From the NCBI GenBank assembly GCA_035041965.1, contig JAPYMA010003025.1, positions 245,919-309,918 of the forward strand: a stretch of DNA of 64,000 bases, given 5' to 3'. This DNA comes from Anisakis pegreffii. Its lineage: Eukaryota; Nematoda; Chromadorea; Rhabditida; Anisakidae. The translations under genes and the position numbers were made by a program. Below, piece by piece: positions 1 through 14,435 of this stretch; position 1 is the stretch's first letter; the number at the start of each line of letters is the position of its first letter. The notes below the pieces were generated by a model, which did not search any database, had not been told where the DNA came from, and saw nothing but the letters and a program-made list of their open reading frames with translations.

Positions 1-3000
1 ACAACGCGCGATTTTTGGTGAACTTCCTGAGATCGTGAAGAAGTTTTCAATGTTTCTCACGAAAGTGCTGAAAACAATCAGTGAAGCTACAATGACAGTA
101 AGTGATTGGAGGTATAGGAAGATCAATCGCTTGATGTTGAAGTAATGTTTAAGAAACCTGTGATATAACTCCAACTTTACAGAACACTTTAGTGGTTCCG
201 ATTTGTGCACGCGCTGGATCAAGTTTCAAAATGCGACACAGCTGAGAAGCACCTTCAGAGTCTGCTTCAAACTGGCCACCTGATGAGAGAAGTTTATATC
301 TGTTGATGAATTCGTCAAATGGAAGACGATTTGGATAGCCTTGGCGACAGATTCGAACACCTTCCAAAACGCCGTTGCACCTGAAACGCTTCGACGCATT
401 TGAGCAAGGTCTCTGGCTGTGAAACTACCCTTGACTTAGTGCAGCAGCTGTTTGACTGAGTAATTTTGGGAAGAAAGATTCAACAGAACGATATCAACCA
501 TGGAACGAAGGATTTTCGTTCATTTATAGCAGTCAAACCTGGGGTATCATTTTCATTTTGTATAGTTGTGACAACAATATGCGATATACTGAGTTTGCGA
601 AGGTTTACTCAAATTTATCGACAAGAAGAATCGTCAAATCGATGAGCACTCTGATATCAGGACGATTCAATCGTAATTTTTAATGCCCAATTCGCGATGA
701 TATGGTATTTCAGAACACGTTATTTTCCGGGTTTAAAGATTCACCAACCTGAGTTGATGAAGCACCAGATGCGAATCGATAAAGCCCGGTTGGCGATGAT
801 CATTTGGTGATATGCAACGAATGAACTGTGCACGAGTGGTGTTCAACGTTTCAAGCAAGTTCAGTAACTGCTCCTTAAAAAAGCAATATTCATCACGATG
901 CACATCCATCAGAAGCATGTCAATTGCAGATGATATGCAACGAAAGTCGCCTAAACAGTTCACTTACCTTATACATGTGCGAGACTGTACTAGCACATAA
1001 CGATGGTTTTCGAGGTCTGACTGCTCCATTCTTCGCTGAAACTGGTCATATGTGAAGTAAAATCGAACAGCCTGTTTCACTCCGATATTCAGTATTCTAT
1101 GTTACATTCAATGAGTTGATAAGGATTTCATTAAAATACCGAATTCTGTGATTTGGCTAAAACTATAATTCGCTGAAACCTTCATGCGACCGCCTTTGGC
1201 ACTATTCTTCAACTTTACAACACATCAAAAAATGTTCGATAGATCAAATCGCATACAGTCTACTCGAATTTATTGAAGAAATTCAATTTTTTTAGAAATA
1301 AAAAAGATTTTTGGGAACATGCGACGATTAGAAATCGCATGAGGAATTAGCAGCAGCATACGTTTCGGGAAAAGCGCTTGCAGGATCGGTTTTTTACTTT
1401 CACTCAGTACATCCAGTCCACTGCGCTCCACAGCGTCTTTATTCTTCTCAACCCATCCATCAATATTGTACTGTACTTTACCAGCATAATGCACCACAGA
1501 GAAGTGCGCAATCGTCGTATTCCTGCAGTCAAACCACAACTAATTTCACTATCAGTTTAACCTAATTGGTATATTTACTTGATGTTGAACGACTTATTGA
1601 ATGAATATTCGTTTAAATTTTCAATGTTCAATTATCTTATGATGTTTCAAATGATGATGAGAATAACACTAGTGACAATAATAAAACTTATCCACCTCGC
1701 CGACTGCTTAGAGCGGGCGAAAACAGGATTTGACGAATGTGTTGTGAGAAGTTTCTCAAGTAGTGACTGATCACTTCCGTTTGGAACCACACATTCTTCT
1801 TGCAACAAAGAAAGTAATCCAAGGGGCTGAAAACTCGGAAACCTCAAGTTTTCAAAATCTCAACTTATGAAATTCTTAAGAAAACGACGGCATTTCTGAC
1901 CAACATCAAAAATAAACACGTAATGGACTCATCCTATCCAATCAAGATCAGCTGATATATTCACTTACTGTTTTCATAATTTTTCTAGTTTCAAAAATGA
2001 TTGACTCATTCATAATGGGATCATTAGAGGTAAGTCGAATGAGTTCAAAAGAGTCACCTTCTCAATGAGTTCAATTGTGTTTTGCATATCAGTTCCATAG
2101 TCAACTTCTTGCCACTCGATACCCTCACGCATATATTCTTTTTGTTCACGAATAAACATAAAATCGTTGAAGAATTGTTGTAATTTCTCGTTTGTATAGT
2201 TGACGCAAAACTGTTCGAAACTGTTCATCTGAAGTTGAAAGTGTTTTGAGGTGTTAATGTCAACGAGATGAATTCTTCATCAAATCATGGTTTCTTCCAA
2301 TAACATTATTGTCATAATGTAATTGATTGGAGAACTATGCTTTCTTGATGACCCACCAACGGAAAAGGCTTTTGAACAAAAATTCGAAGCAAACCTACCT
2401 TCATAATCTCGAAACCAGCCATATCCAACACGCCAATGTAATTCGTTTTAGATGAAGACTCAACTGAAATATGTGTGCATTTCATAGAATATGGATGTGC
2501 ATGATCGACAGGTGATATCAATTGCGAAATGATGAAATCTAATCAATTACTGTGTCCTGAATGAAAAACATGAATTTAATTGTTATCACAGTAGAATTTC
2601 AAAGAATTAAGCAAAAAAGATTACGCGAAAATGATTTTCCAAGGGCATCGTTGCACTTTGCAAGGATGAAATTGAACAGGCGTTCATAAATACATTTACA
2701 GAGTGCGGCCAACGAGCTGAGCGTCTGAAATATGATATAGGGAGATTATCTGAAGTATCACAAGTTGTCATATTATAAGTGCATTCACTCGGCATAGCCG
2801 ATTTAAAATTTGTTTTCATATGATAATAAAGTAAACTGATTTCTGACAGTTTAACAATTTTGAGGAGACGTGCGACTGTGGCAGTGGTTATTAGTGCGAT
2901 TTTCGAGTCGTATCTGTCATGATCAGTTCAAAGCCATTTAACATGGTGATTGCAAAAGTATTTTTAGTATGGAGGTGAGTTAATGCATAAAGAAATGGTG

Positions 3001-6000
3001 AGAATAACAGTAATACATGAATGGCTTAGTCACCTTTCGCAGATTTTGACTCTTCTTTATAACGGTATCTCCGACCTTCATCGATGGTGCTGTCAGTGCG
3101 TCAATGAAACGGCTTGTTTTCACGCCCAAGCTACGGCATGCGGCCTCCACTTCTGAAATTCAACACAAACGACACTCTTTGATGAAGAGGACAAATATGA
3201 ATTAACTCAAAAGTCCGAGAGCTCATTTCAAATTCATCATTTCCATCGTTGTTTGTTTCATTAACTGATGAAGATGACTGTAAACGCTAAGAAACCTTTT
3301 TTTCCGTCTACGTATGTGATATCAAGACCAGATCGCTCATGGAATTTTATTTCTCCAAGCAGCACACACGACGCGACAGTTTCGTAAATTTGCAACTTCT
3401 CCTCTTCGCTGAAACCCACCACATCCAAAGCGTGCTGTAAATTATAAATTTTCATTGATAACACAAAATATCTAATCTCTGAATGTTTAAAAACCAACAG
3501 AGGCCTTTTGTATGTTTAGGCCTCGCTTAATTGGGCCTCTTTGTTATGTATCAATGAGGTAGATCATAACATGTGGTTATCAGAAAAACATATGCATTCA
3601 TATGTGGAAAGCACAACTTTTCTTGGGTGAACGTAATCCCTCAATAGGAATCCACCTGATCTCGAATAATCCATCTATTCGGTAAATGCGAATAGGAACA
3701 ATCATTGAAAGCAATAAACATCTTGATGAGACCAAAGGCTTAAGGTAGCAACTCAAAATACCTCAGTTCCATAAGCGCATTTCTCATCGTCAATATCGCG
3801 ATCAGCAGTTTTACCGCCTTGATTCAAGAAACGATACGCATCAGCGCTTTGTCCAAGACCCATACCGTAGCGTACGCCTTCACTGAAGCCCTCAGAGAAG
3901 AGCTGATAGAAGATGTGGAAATTACGATCACCTTCATTTTGACTGACAACACGCGATTTTTCGAGTAGATCTGAAAGTGTTGATGAGGTTCGTTGAGTTG
4001 TATGCATCACAGTAATCAAAGTCTCTTTTGAACTCTGCAATACAGAAGTCTATAAAACTGACACGATATCATCTGTAGTATCGAATACTAAGATTGAATA
4101 AGGTGTTATGCACTTTGTTTTTGATTACATTCTCTCAGCTGCTCACGGTTTATATAGAGATATTGCGACATCTCTTTAGGTTCACCTCTTTAGATTCAGA
4201 AGAATCTCTTCCGATTCAGTTTTTTTGTTTCAGCTAATTAATGAATCAAGAGAATAGAACCTACAACATTGTATTTGTGCACCCTTCAGTTGCATGTCTT
4301 CACCAAAATCAATACGAATGAATTTACCCTGGAAACGATCAAAATTTCTCTGCTTGACAAAATTACATGAGTACATTGATCAAACATCATTAGAATTATT
4401 TTCGAAAACTATTGCTATTGATGATTATAAATGCCAGGAAACTCTTTCAGTTCTGCGCTTCAGTTGACGACCGTTAGTGGCTTAATTCATCCAAAAAACA
4501 GTTTATTGAGCAGATGCTTTATAATGGTCATATTAAGATTCATTCATGGACAAAAGCAAAACGCTAAATCTGGCCTGAGATTTAGAAAAACTTTTCGTCG
4601 TAGTATTGTGAATGTTGTTTATGGGCACTCATCAATATCAGAAGAAGAATTTCTGATCGTTTTCTACAAAACGCACGTACCACTCTTGAGCTATTACTGT
4701 TATGGATAGTCGAAGCATTCGCAAACGATTCGATGATAAAATTGGCAGCCGCCAATCGTTTGTCCGCACCATTACCATTTCGCTCGACTCCACTCCTTCG
4801 ACGTGCTTCGAATCCCAAATATTCGATAATCTTCTTCGTGTTTTCCGTCTTTCCAGCTCCACTCTCTCCTCTGAAATGGGCCGCCACTCACTCAACAATC
4901 GCTTTTCAAACATGAAATGCACTTGATCGCATGGCTGCGCTAAACATTTCTGAATCGCTGATTGCTGCTCTTAATGGAAGTGTTCTCGGACTACAATGAC
5001 AATATGGACAAACCAAATTGCTGTTATTAAAACGAGATGCCATATCTAATTATGCACACATCGTTGTATCATTTATAGTCTTAAGGAATGGTCCCTTAAA
5101 TGTTTCTCTTTAGTACTGATGTACAAAAAAGAACGATATATGCAGCAAAAATATTTCATAATGAACGAACGTGATGAGTATGGATTGATTCGGTCCATTA
5201 AACAGCCCATCGTATGCCGACTGTGCTACGGCGTAGATATGCGGTGGTAGATTTGAGCTTCTATCTAGCGCATTTGCGTATTCGTGCATAATATCCTCTG
5301 AGTAGATTGCCAGATTTCGCCATGGATTCACGACAACACAGAATAATCCCGAGTAGGTCTGTAAATCCAGCAAATACTACAATAGACCAATGCGTTTCTC
5401 AAATATCCAATTATAGACATCTATTTTTTGAAACTTGATTAGGATACCTTGGATTTATTCTGTTATCTTAAGCATGCATAAGCGCTAAACATTTCTGTGA
5501 ATTTTCTACTTTCAATTGCTGTCACTAATGCAAGTAATCCTCTTCAGATGATACGAATCTTAATAACCTCATTTTTGAGAACTGCCACTTACGAGAAAAC
5601 TGTATGAATAAGTTTTGATGAGATTAGAAATCTGAACTGCTCAGTGCTAATCAGCTGCTATAAACGATCAATCATACACATGCCAATCGAGCGTTTTGAT
5701 TGTTGAATGATTTCATATGATAATGATTAATTACGGCTGAGCAATAGACTTACGTGAATGAGTTGACTTTCATATCGACAACGTATAGCGTGTAATACAT
5801 TTGCATCAGTTAGCTCACTAAGATTACATAAATCCTCTACATAATAGGATAAACTTGGCGATTGTGTATCAGCTGCAAGCACGGTCCTCTGAAAATCTAC
5901 TGAATGGTCATGAATGATCAATAAAATGATCAATGCATCAGCATGGAATTGTTACAGTCAGCCGTTCTTGTTTGGACGGAAATCCATTAATGAGTGTGGA

Positions 6001-6295
6001 AGTGTCGTAAAATTCTCATAGAATGCACCTTCTCGTAGAATCCGTTCTCGTCTCTGAAACCGACGACGAGTTTATCGCCTCGTTGTTCGACAACCTTCGC
6101 GAGTCTATAGGCAGTGTCCGGATCGTTGATCCAGACAATCGATTCGAGTTCTTCTCGTGCCGTTCGTTGTGAACTCGGCACTTCGAGGCACCTTAATTCA
6201 AAATTAACTCCTTCATTCGTTTCATCGCATATTTGTCTTTCCTGTGTCCGTGATTTCACCATAGGCAATTTTACCAAAACAAATATTCCAGGCAT
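1..6295 (-). CDS. Class II myosin heavy chain, motor domain (3' part outside window)
   Basis: Actin-based ATPase motor. Exons from the 5' end: 6295-6029, 5888-5754, 5358-5171, 4870-4681, 4328-4265, 3970-3762, 3434-3296, 3152-3034, 2724-2625, 2463-2399, 2228-2058, 1826-1696, 1522-1362, 1035-968, 873-749, 380-158 and perhaps 26-1; phases agree at each junction. Visible in order: SH3-like N-terminus ([17 protein letters not shown]), [13 protein letters not shown]-loop [13 protein letters not shown], switch I NSNSSR then [30 protein letters not shown], switch [29 protein letters not shown], a short basic loop 2, and the converter start [18 protein letters not shown]. These are class II hallmarks; the coiled-coil tail would lie beyond base 1. 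The start is uncertain: Met at 6295 follows an in-frame stop, and Met at 6262 is the alternative. Muscle or non-muscle type cannot be settled. Several core residues differ from the usual consensus (see findings). Confidence 0.9.
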
Positions 6296-9200
6296 TTACA
6301 CATTGACCAGCAACCACCCTGGATGATTTAGCTAGCAACAAAAAGAAAAATTTTCAACGATGCGACTTAAGTAGATTCATATCGAATTCGCTGAAAATAT
6401 TTTGTAAGTATATTACATTCATACTTTCGTACAGCCTTACTTTATCACAGCTCTTTGTGTGCATTAATAGCTAGACGATTCTTCATGAGTGTTATTAATT
6501 ATATGAAAATCAATTATTCATTAACGATACTATTCCATTGCTGTGGAATAAGTAAAAAGTTGTGTGCTGTGTGCTATTTTGATGATAGACATGTGCAGAG
6601 GTCGATCGCTGATATTGATGTTTTTGTGATTTTGCAAGTCGCCATTCATCTCATCGATCCATCTCCTGAGGCATTTTGAAAACCCAATGAAGGCAAATTT
6701 ATCGGAAATGTGTAGGTGTGTTTCATACGAGGGTAGGATCAGAGGAATGAGTCGTAAAGACAGGAACGTTTCAAGATTTGCGTTTATTGCGGTCTAATTG
6801 AATGTTGTCAAGCAAAGCGAACAATGCCGTTCCCCACATCGTAAACGCATTGTAACCAAAAATCACACATATTTGTCCAACTGACATCGCTCGTAATGTT
6901 TCTTTTGATTCTTTGTTTCAGTTGTGAACGAAAGGAATACTAACGATTTTAGATGCATTAACACAATGCTCATTATTATCAAATGTTTATTTGAAAAAGA
7001 AAAAGCATGCACCTCGTAAATGAGGAAAGTTTTTATCACTTTCTGCATTGATAGAATAGGAGTAGGAGAGATCACTTTTTCGATGAATAAAATAGGAGAG
7101 ATCTAATCGTAAGAGTATGAAAAAGTTTCAGAATTTTCACTGCAATGAATTTTTGCAATCGCACGAACTTGTTATTTTGTTATGAATACATGAAATATTT
7201 TGGCTCTTTTTTTACTAAAAAAATAGACGGACTTTATGTTCCAGTTTTATTCGATCTCTACACAATAACAACACGCCTTTCGACCAAACGTTTGTGCACT
7301 CTTTGTTCACTTTGGTGGTTTTTTATTCGGCAAAAATTTTGAAATTTAAGCTTGAAACGAATTTCTAGCAACGTGCATATCACGCTTGTAATTTTTATGA
7401 CTTTGAGTGTTATTGACTGGCTTCGATCAACATTCTCCCGACGTCGTGGAAAAAAAACAGAAGATTCGACGTAACTGACAAGTGGATGTGGTCGTTACAA
7501 ATTATTTGCTTCAAAAAAACCTTTGAGCTACATTTTTTGCTTGAAACTCAAAAAGATTCATGTATTTATTTCAGCTGAACAGCAACTGCATAACATAAGC
7601 TATTTGGCCAAATCACTTAATCCGTTATTAGAGTGACTGTTATTTATCAACTGTCGTGATATCTAATAAATCCTCTTCAATTATCGCCTGCTATTACAAC
7701 GGTTTGATAAAGACAATAACTCTCTTAGGCTTTAAATTTGAGAAGACAATAATTTATCCTACATTTCTTCAACACAAAAAGTACTCACCGATAGTAATAG
7801 AGTTGCACCGGTGGAAATGATATAATTGCCGATTTTGACTGTGAAATAACGGAGCATCTCTATCTATGAATGCGATTCTGGCTTACTTATGGAGTATGCT
7901 AAACCGGAAACTGTTAGAATATTCCCATTACGTGTGTGAATTTTTCCACAAAAGTTCAGAGTTGTTGTCGGTGCAGAACGAACAAGATTTCCTCGTCAGT
8001 GAATGAGAATCTATTCAGAGCTGATGGCTGAATGGATCATGTCAAAGCAATCTTATTTGTTAGTTTATCAATTACTACGGTCATGAGATCACTTTGAGAA
8101 TATTTTGAGGACATCTTAGCAAACATACACGAACGATTGTTGTGGAATGCAAATGTTGCTTTGAACATGAACTGAGCGAGAAATGTTCTTCTTTGATATG
8201 GCATATCTCTTAACACAACTCTTTCGATATTACACTTCCATTTTCTCAATATTCAAACGTCGAACTAGAAGTTTTTATGAAATTTCCATCAAGTGATCGT
8301 GTAGCAGCCAGCGCTTAACAGCTGTGAATAAAACATCTGAAGCGATGAAATATCGACTTTTTGAGACGATAACAGTGGCGGATAACAACATCGACTCATC
8401 GGTCGTCGGTTTTTCTGCTTCCTTCGACGAATGAATTGAGGCCATTCCAATCTTTTATTCATTGTTCTTGTAAAGCAGGAAGACAGGAATGAGCAGGTGA
8501 CGTTGTTCACAAATTACTGCTACATGACTACGCAGTGGTTATTAGGTATCGTTTACGCAAACGAAAGAGTTTGAATCTCGCATCTTTTAAGTTTAGCACA
8601 CACAAAGAGGTTTATGTGCAAGAGACGAGACTTTCGTTATCATTTTCGTCATTCGTTCCTGCAATCAGTTTGCATATCATTTTCTTCACTGACATGAACG
8701 CCATCACTTAAGCATCATTAACCTGCTGAAATATATATGTATATTTCTGAACTTCTTGTCCTGGCTATTCTAATAGAATATAAGATTACAAAACGACTAC
8801 TATAGCACATAACGCAACATCAGCCAACAAATATAATGCGATAATAGTCATTTAGGCAAACAACTGTTTCGCAATGGACTCATTTCTTCAGTTGAATACG
8901 AAAACGTTTTATCGTTGCCTCCAAATTCATCTAATCAGTTACAATCCGAACTAATGAAGCTCGTTCATACCTCATAACCGATGTAATAATTTTTCATTCT
9001 CTTTCTCATAGAAGCTTATATAAGAATGTGCGTTAAGCTTATAAGATCTATGAGTGCGTTATATAAGAATGCGGAAGTGCCGAAATTTATATCATTAATG
9101 TGCTGCAGATTGTAGGGATGAAATAAATAAGTTGAGCAAACATTACAATATCTCTAGTGATCAATCTAATCATAGATTATAAGTCTGACTTGAGGGGTTA

Positions 9201-12200
9201 AACCCATAGGAAACTTATTCATTTTGTGTAGTAGAATTATTGTTCAAGTGGAACACAACTTGATTTCTTCAAACTTTCATTCAATCATTTAGTTTTTGAG
9301 CTTGACTTACTATTATTTGTAGATCAAAGCACTGCTCATATAAGGATATCATTTAGACGTGCACAATTTCGGGAGTATTGCCTATGAAGAATGCAAAAGC
9401 TTATTGTCAAATGAATTTCTAGTAAACGCTCCAGACAATCATTCATTGGAAAGATATACCAAAGAAATTTGCATGAAAATTCATCGTTGCCTTTGTTCAA
9501 AAATCACTGCAATCATGTGAATGGAAACAACACATTAGCATAATCAAGATAGTATATTTTAGTGCAGCGAATGAGTGTAATTTTCAACATCAAAAAGTTG
9601 ATCTAAAGAATGACAATAACATTTTCAATATAAAAGTTTTCAATTTTTCTCTTTCTAAAAATTTCAAGTGTACTCACGCCGTAAAATAATGAAACAAACT
9701 CAAATCCATCATCAAAGCAGCGATAGTGTTGCACAACAAAATAAATTCTTTACAATGCAGATGAGTAAGTGTGAACGAGACGTTCACAATGAAATTTATT
9801 GCGACCGGAAACTATGATATGAAATTATATGCAAACGAGTAAATATTCAACGGAATGGTCTACAAACTGAAACTTTCAGCAGCATTCTTTCAACAACACA
9901 TCATGATACGTAAAAGTCAGAATTAGATCGTTCAAATTCTGATGTGTCAATACGCAATAAATATTCTACAGGAGAGCGTCACCAATATTATGCGAATCTT
10001 TTAACAAAAAAAAGTTTTGCCCGTAATTGAATAATGATTTAATTACCATTACCATTATGAATCTATAAGAAAACGCGCAAGTGAAATTTTTAAATGCGAC
10101 ATAACAGATTACATAACGAAAGGGTGATCACTAGATGATCAAATGGAAACTGATCAAAATCTACGTTGGAGACAACCCCAGGCAAGTTTAAAAAATTATC
10201 AAAAGCAAACACAAAATGAGGCCAGTCAGCGTCGTTCGAAATGTTTCCACTTGTATCCCATTCAGACAATTCAGATGTGATTTATTTCAGCAATGAACCA
10301 GCAAAAATGTGATTGATGAGCGATAATTACCTGAGAACAGCAGATCGTGAATTCGATGGTGACTGTGATTTGTCGTATCTATTGACAGCGTCGTCATTCA
10401 TTTTGGGAAGTTAATATTCAGCTGGCAATAAGCGGTGCCTCTACGGAGAAGAAGCACTATCCCGCCCTTGAAACGTTTGGCCTATAGAATGACGAAGACG
10501 AAGAAGAAGAACAAGAACAAAACGCTCAGCTCAGTCAAAAAGCATTATTCTCTGGCTACAGCATAACTCACTACAGCTCAAGATAACAACCTTGACCGCC
10601 TTCCAGCTTCTCAATGCTGTATTTATTCACTTTTGCTGATATAATTTCCACTTATATTGTAAAACATTGATGTATGTTAATCACAAAGCATTAACGAAGT
10701 ATATCTCACTCAGCTGAAAATATATCAAGAGCTGTGCGTGCGTAACAACTGCGATTAATTTGAAAATCGGATTGACCCGATTGAACAATTAATCGTCTCG
10801 TATCTTCAGGCATTTCTTTGGAATGAAACCAAATCAAGTACAAGCCTAAATAACCCGTTCGTTCTCTGTATTAGTTGATAATGGTGAAGGCTACGAATTG
10901 AACTTGAACCAATAAGACTAAGTTTTCAGCTACTGATTTTGCACGGGAACATTTACAGTAGTCGATACAATCCATGTTGTGGAGATCACTGTTTAATGTT
11001 ATTGATTAGGGCGCAAACGCAATACGATATTACTATTCAAGGGCAATTCTGATTTTTTCGGAGTACTCTGCAGTTTCACAACCGAAATTTTGAATTCCTG
11101 TTTAAAAACAACTAAATTTCCCATTTTAGCTACAGCGGTTGTTATACGCTCTAATCAAACATCGCATCGTTCAGCTCTCGCAGCACCAGGCTTTCAGGCA
11201 TCCAGCTGACTTCAAAAATCGATTCATGATTTGCTCAACAAGATCCAAAAGATGTTTAATGTCTTATCTCGAAAAATTACAGCAATTCGAACTGTTCCCT
11301 TTTAGAAACCCAGTTTATTACTAATTACCGCAGGCATATGATTGACCATCTATTAAAGAGTTTAGTGCAAATATTCGATTGCTGAATGCACTCGGCTGTT
11401 CAAACTAATGATGCGCATAATTGCTGAAGTCGCTGAAATTTATTCGGCGATTCCTTTCGTTCTCATTTTTTGTTGTTGTTGTTATTGCTCGAGTTTGTGA
11501 ACACTGTCCAGTTTGTTGCCGGTGCAACGTTGTTCATATAGTGCAAATGAGAAAAGTGAAGTAAAACAATGTACGTAAGAAACAAAAATATTTAGCCAGG
11601 AGAATTTTCGCAATATCAAATCCATCGTAGTGTAATGGAAAGTATTTTTGCAACAAAACCATTGAAAACAAAAAAAACACACCGTTTCCGCTCCAGGTAC
11701 CAAGCAAACCAGCCAACAGGTTGTGGTGCAAGTGAGGCGAGTGTAAAAATGCTGCACAACGTACTTTTTGCTTAGACATGCATCTTCTAACTCTTCGAAA
11801 GACGAGTAGTTTTTGTGTGAAAATTGTAATGCTGAAACTTAGATAGCGTTCAGCTGCTGAAATCCTCATCAGCATTTTTCCGATAGTACACATCAGTATC
11901 AATCATCATACTAATCATTAAGAAGCTTTCGTACTAATCATTAAGAAGCTTTCTACTGAAAATCCAACTAACAATTTGAAAACTTAACTGATAAAACGAT
12001 AGCGAGCTAGTGAAGCTATTCGAATGATTTATTCGAAACTTTGTGGTTATTAATTATTTGGGAATCGAGTGAACTCACCAATCGTATCACACATCAACTT
12101 CTCCAACCCAAGTTGACACTTATTAATCCATCTATATCGTTCATTATGTTCATGCTAATGACGATGATGTTGATAGTGTGTGGCAACAAAAAACAGTGTG

Positions 12201-14435
12201 CGATGAAAGTCATAGAAATTACTCTAGTTTAACATTTCATGTTGATCACACACAGAGTTCGAGCTGAGACGCAGCTTAACGGCGGCAGTCGGCATGTTCT
12301 GAAGAAACCAAACGCATTCTCATTCTACCTTCTTGGTAGAATGCGAAATTTCTTGCGAAAAGAAAAACCTCTTCTGAAAGATGACATTGTGAAGCTGAAA
12401 ATTCGATTGTAGAAACTTTGATGGTTTATCTTCATAAGTCCTCATTAATTCAGTATGAGTTGATCCGGTATAAGATCAAGAGAACGAAATCCACTCATGG
12501 AAACGTTTTGAATCATCGTCAAAAGTGAACTGTTCAACGCCTAGTCTATCTCATCATCAGCTTCAATTAAGTCAATTTATGCGTGCCATTTCAAAGTCAA
12601 AGAAGATTTCATTCATATGAAGTGACCGTCAGCACTCAAACCTATTCACCGAAATTTCTTCTCCTTCTCAACCCATTCAAACATCTCAATGATTGTAGTC
12701 ACAGTTTCCACTCAACAAAGCTGAAACATCTCGTCGTGGTTCATAATAACAAAATACGTTTCTGAATGTTTGAGAGTTATGTATAGATGAGAATCAACAA
12801 TAGGAGTACTCTCACGGAGTGCGGAAAATTTTCATTTCAAATGAAAAAATGTATTGCGCCAAACCACTCCTTATTTGATAATGTCTTTCAAACCTCACCT
12901 ACATTAAGGTGAGCATTTTTATTTTGTTGCATTTGGTGTGGCAATTAAAACTTTCCCTACGAATGACGGAAATGGATGCACGACATAAAGAGATAAATGT
13001 CGAATGGGGGGAGGATGAGGGATGGGATGCGCACTGATTGTTCTGCGTGTTTGTTTGTGTGTGTTGGATACGTGACATTTTTAGACAGATGGAATAGATT
13101 CGGAAAACTTATCGATATGATCGTATCTATCCAGTGATTCATCCAAATACGACAAATGGCAAATTATCGACGAAATAGGAAATGAAACTGAGAATTAGTA
13201 TTCCTCCGGTGACATTGTTTTATTATATGTCGCATTGAAGTTGAAATGCATTAATGTCGAAGATCATTACACGTGAATAATTTCTTCTGTTCTCTTCCAA
13301 GATTCAATCAAATTTCACTGATTTCTCACTCAATCCATTAGCAAATAATTTATTTTTCAAATTTCATTTCGTTGATTTGCATTCATTATTCAACACTTAT
13401 TCAATTGATAGTTTCTTTCAGCTTATTATCGTATTCATCGTCGAAGTTGTTCGCTGCAGTAATTTTAAGCTGCCTAATTAACATTTTCATTGCTTTCTTC
13501 TTGTCTCTTATCACTTTTCGAAAAAAAAGGTGATGATCGAGAAGGATGATCGAGATGTGATTTTATTGTGACAGCTGAAAAGACAAATAGACAATCCAGG
13601 ATCTCAACAATTTGTGATATTCTTTCATGCCCTTATACATATAGAGGCGTCATTGAGACTTCAGTGCACGCTCAAGTGAGTCGATAATGAGTCCATATAT
13701 CATCAAGAATATTATTAAGAACTGGATTATGCATTCAAATTGTTTCTTTAGTTCATAACCTCGATGAATTTCGCAAGAAGAAATTGATCATTCGTACGCG
13801 GTTTTGATGCTCAACACCATTACTAATTATGAGGTCATCAAAATCTTCTTCACGATGAGAAGGTGGCAATTATCATTTTTCTGGCAGAAAATTTCGCATG
13901 AAATAATCCTTGAACGGAACGAGCGAACGGTAACAACTAACTGGTTGGCTGTTTTTATAACGATAATAATCGGGATAATAAGTGCGATTCGAAAGTGTTG
14001 AAGAGACGGAACGGAACGAACGCATTATCGGATATCGTAACGCACACTTAATGGTATCATCGATTAAAAACGATGACCAAAAACGATGATCACGTTTGAG
14101 TTGTCATTGTTAAGCGGTTGATGTGGTCGGATCAGATATAATACATCCATCCACTTGCTGTGTTTAACGATTGATCAACGACCACGACAGCGAACGTTAT
14201 TGGTGTTTTTGTGCACGTATTGCCGTGTGATACCCCTAATATGATTCAGCTGCAACTGTCCACATTACTGATGTGTGCGCGTTGAGTCCTTGGGTGGAAT
14301 CTTCTGGTTTTTCAAAAACCCAAAAGTGAAAGGCGACGAAACGAATTCATCTATTCGGCTGTATTGAGTGCGACCACTATTCGTAGACGACTGACGCTAT
14401 TTGACACTGTTGACCGGTGGAGATCATTTTACAAT
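6296..14435. other. Gene-poor intergenic region
   Basis: About 8.1 kb of AT-rich DNA between the divergent myosin and BPI-like genes. Only short ORFs occur (none over about 125 codons) and none shows a recognisable domain or a chain of phased exons. A purine-rich GAAGA tract lies near 10490-10525. A 23-bp tandem duplication at 11909 is listed separately. I saw no tRNA, rRNA or transposase. Promoters of both flanking genes probably lie here but cannot be pinpointed. Confidence 0.6.
11909..11953. repeat. 23-bp tandem duplication
   Basis: The unit TACTAATCATTAAGAAGCTT plus TTC occurs twice head-to-tail, essentially unchanged. It contains a HindIII-type AAGCTT palindrome. It looks like a recent replication slip; no function is suggested. 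Confidence 0.8.

Noticed and set aside
11534..11902. Overlapping 122- and 91-codon minus-strand ORFs
   Set aside because: Phe/Leu/Cys-rich AT-driven sequence, two frames open at once, no homologous motif, and no start or splice context.
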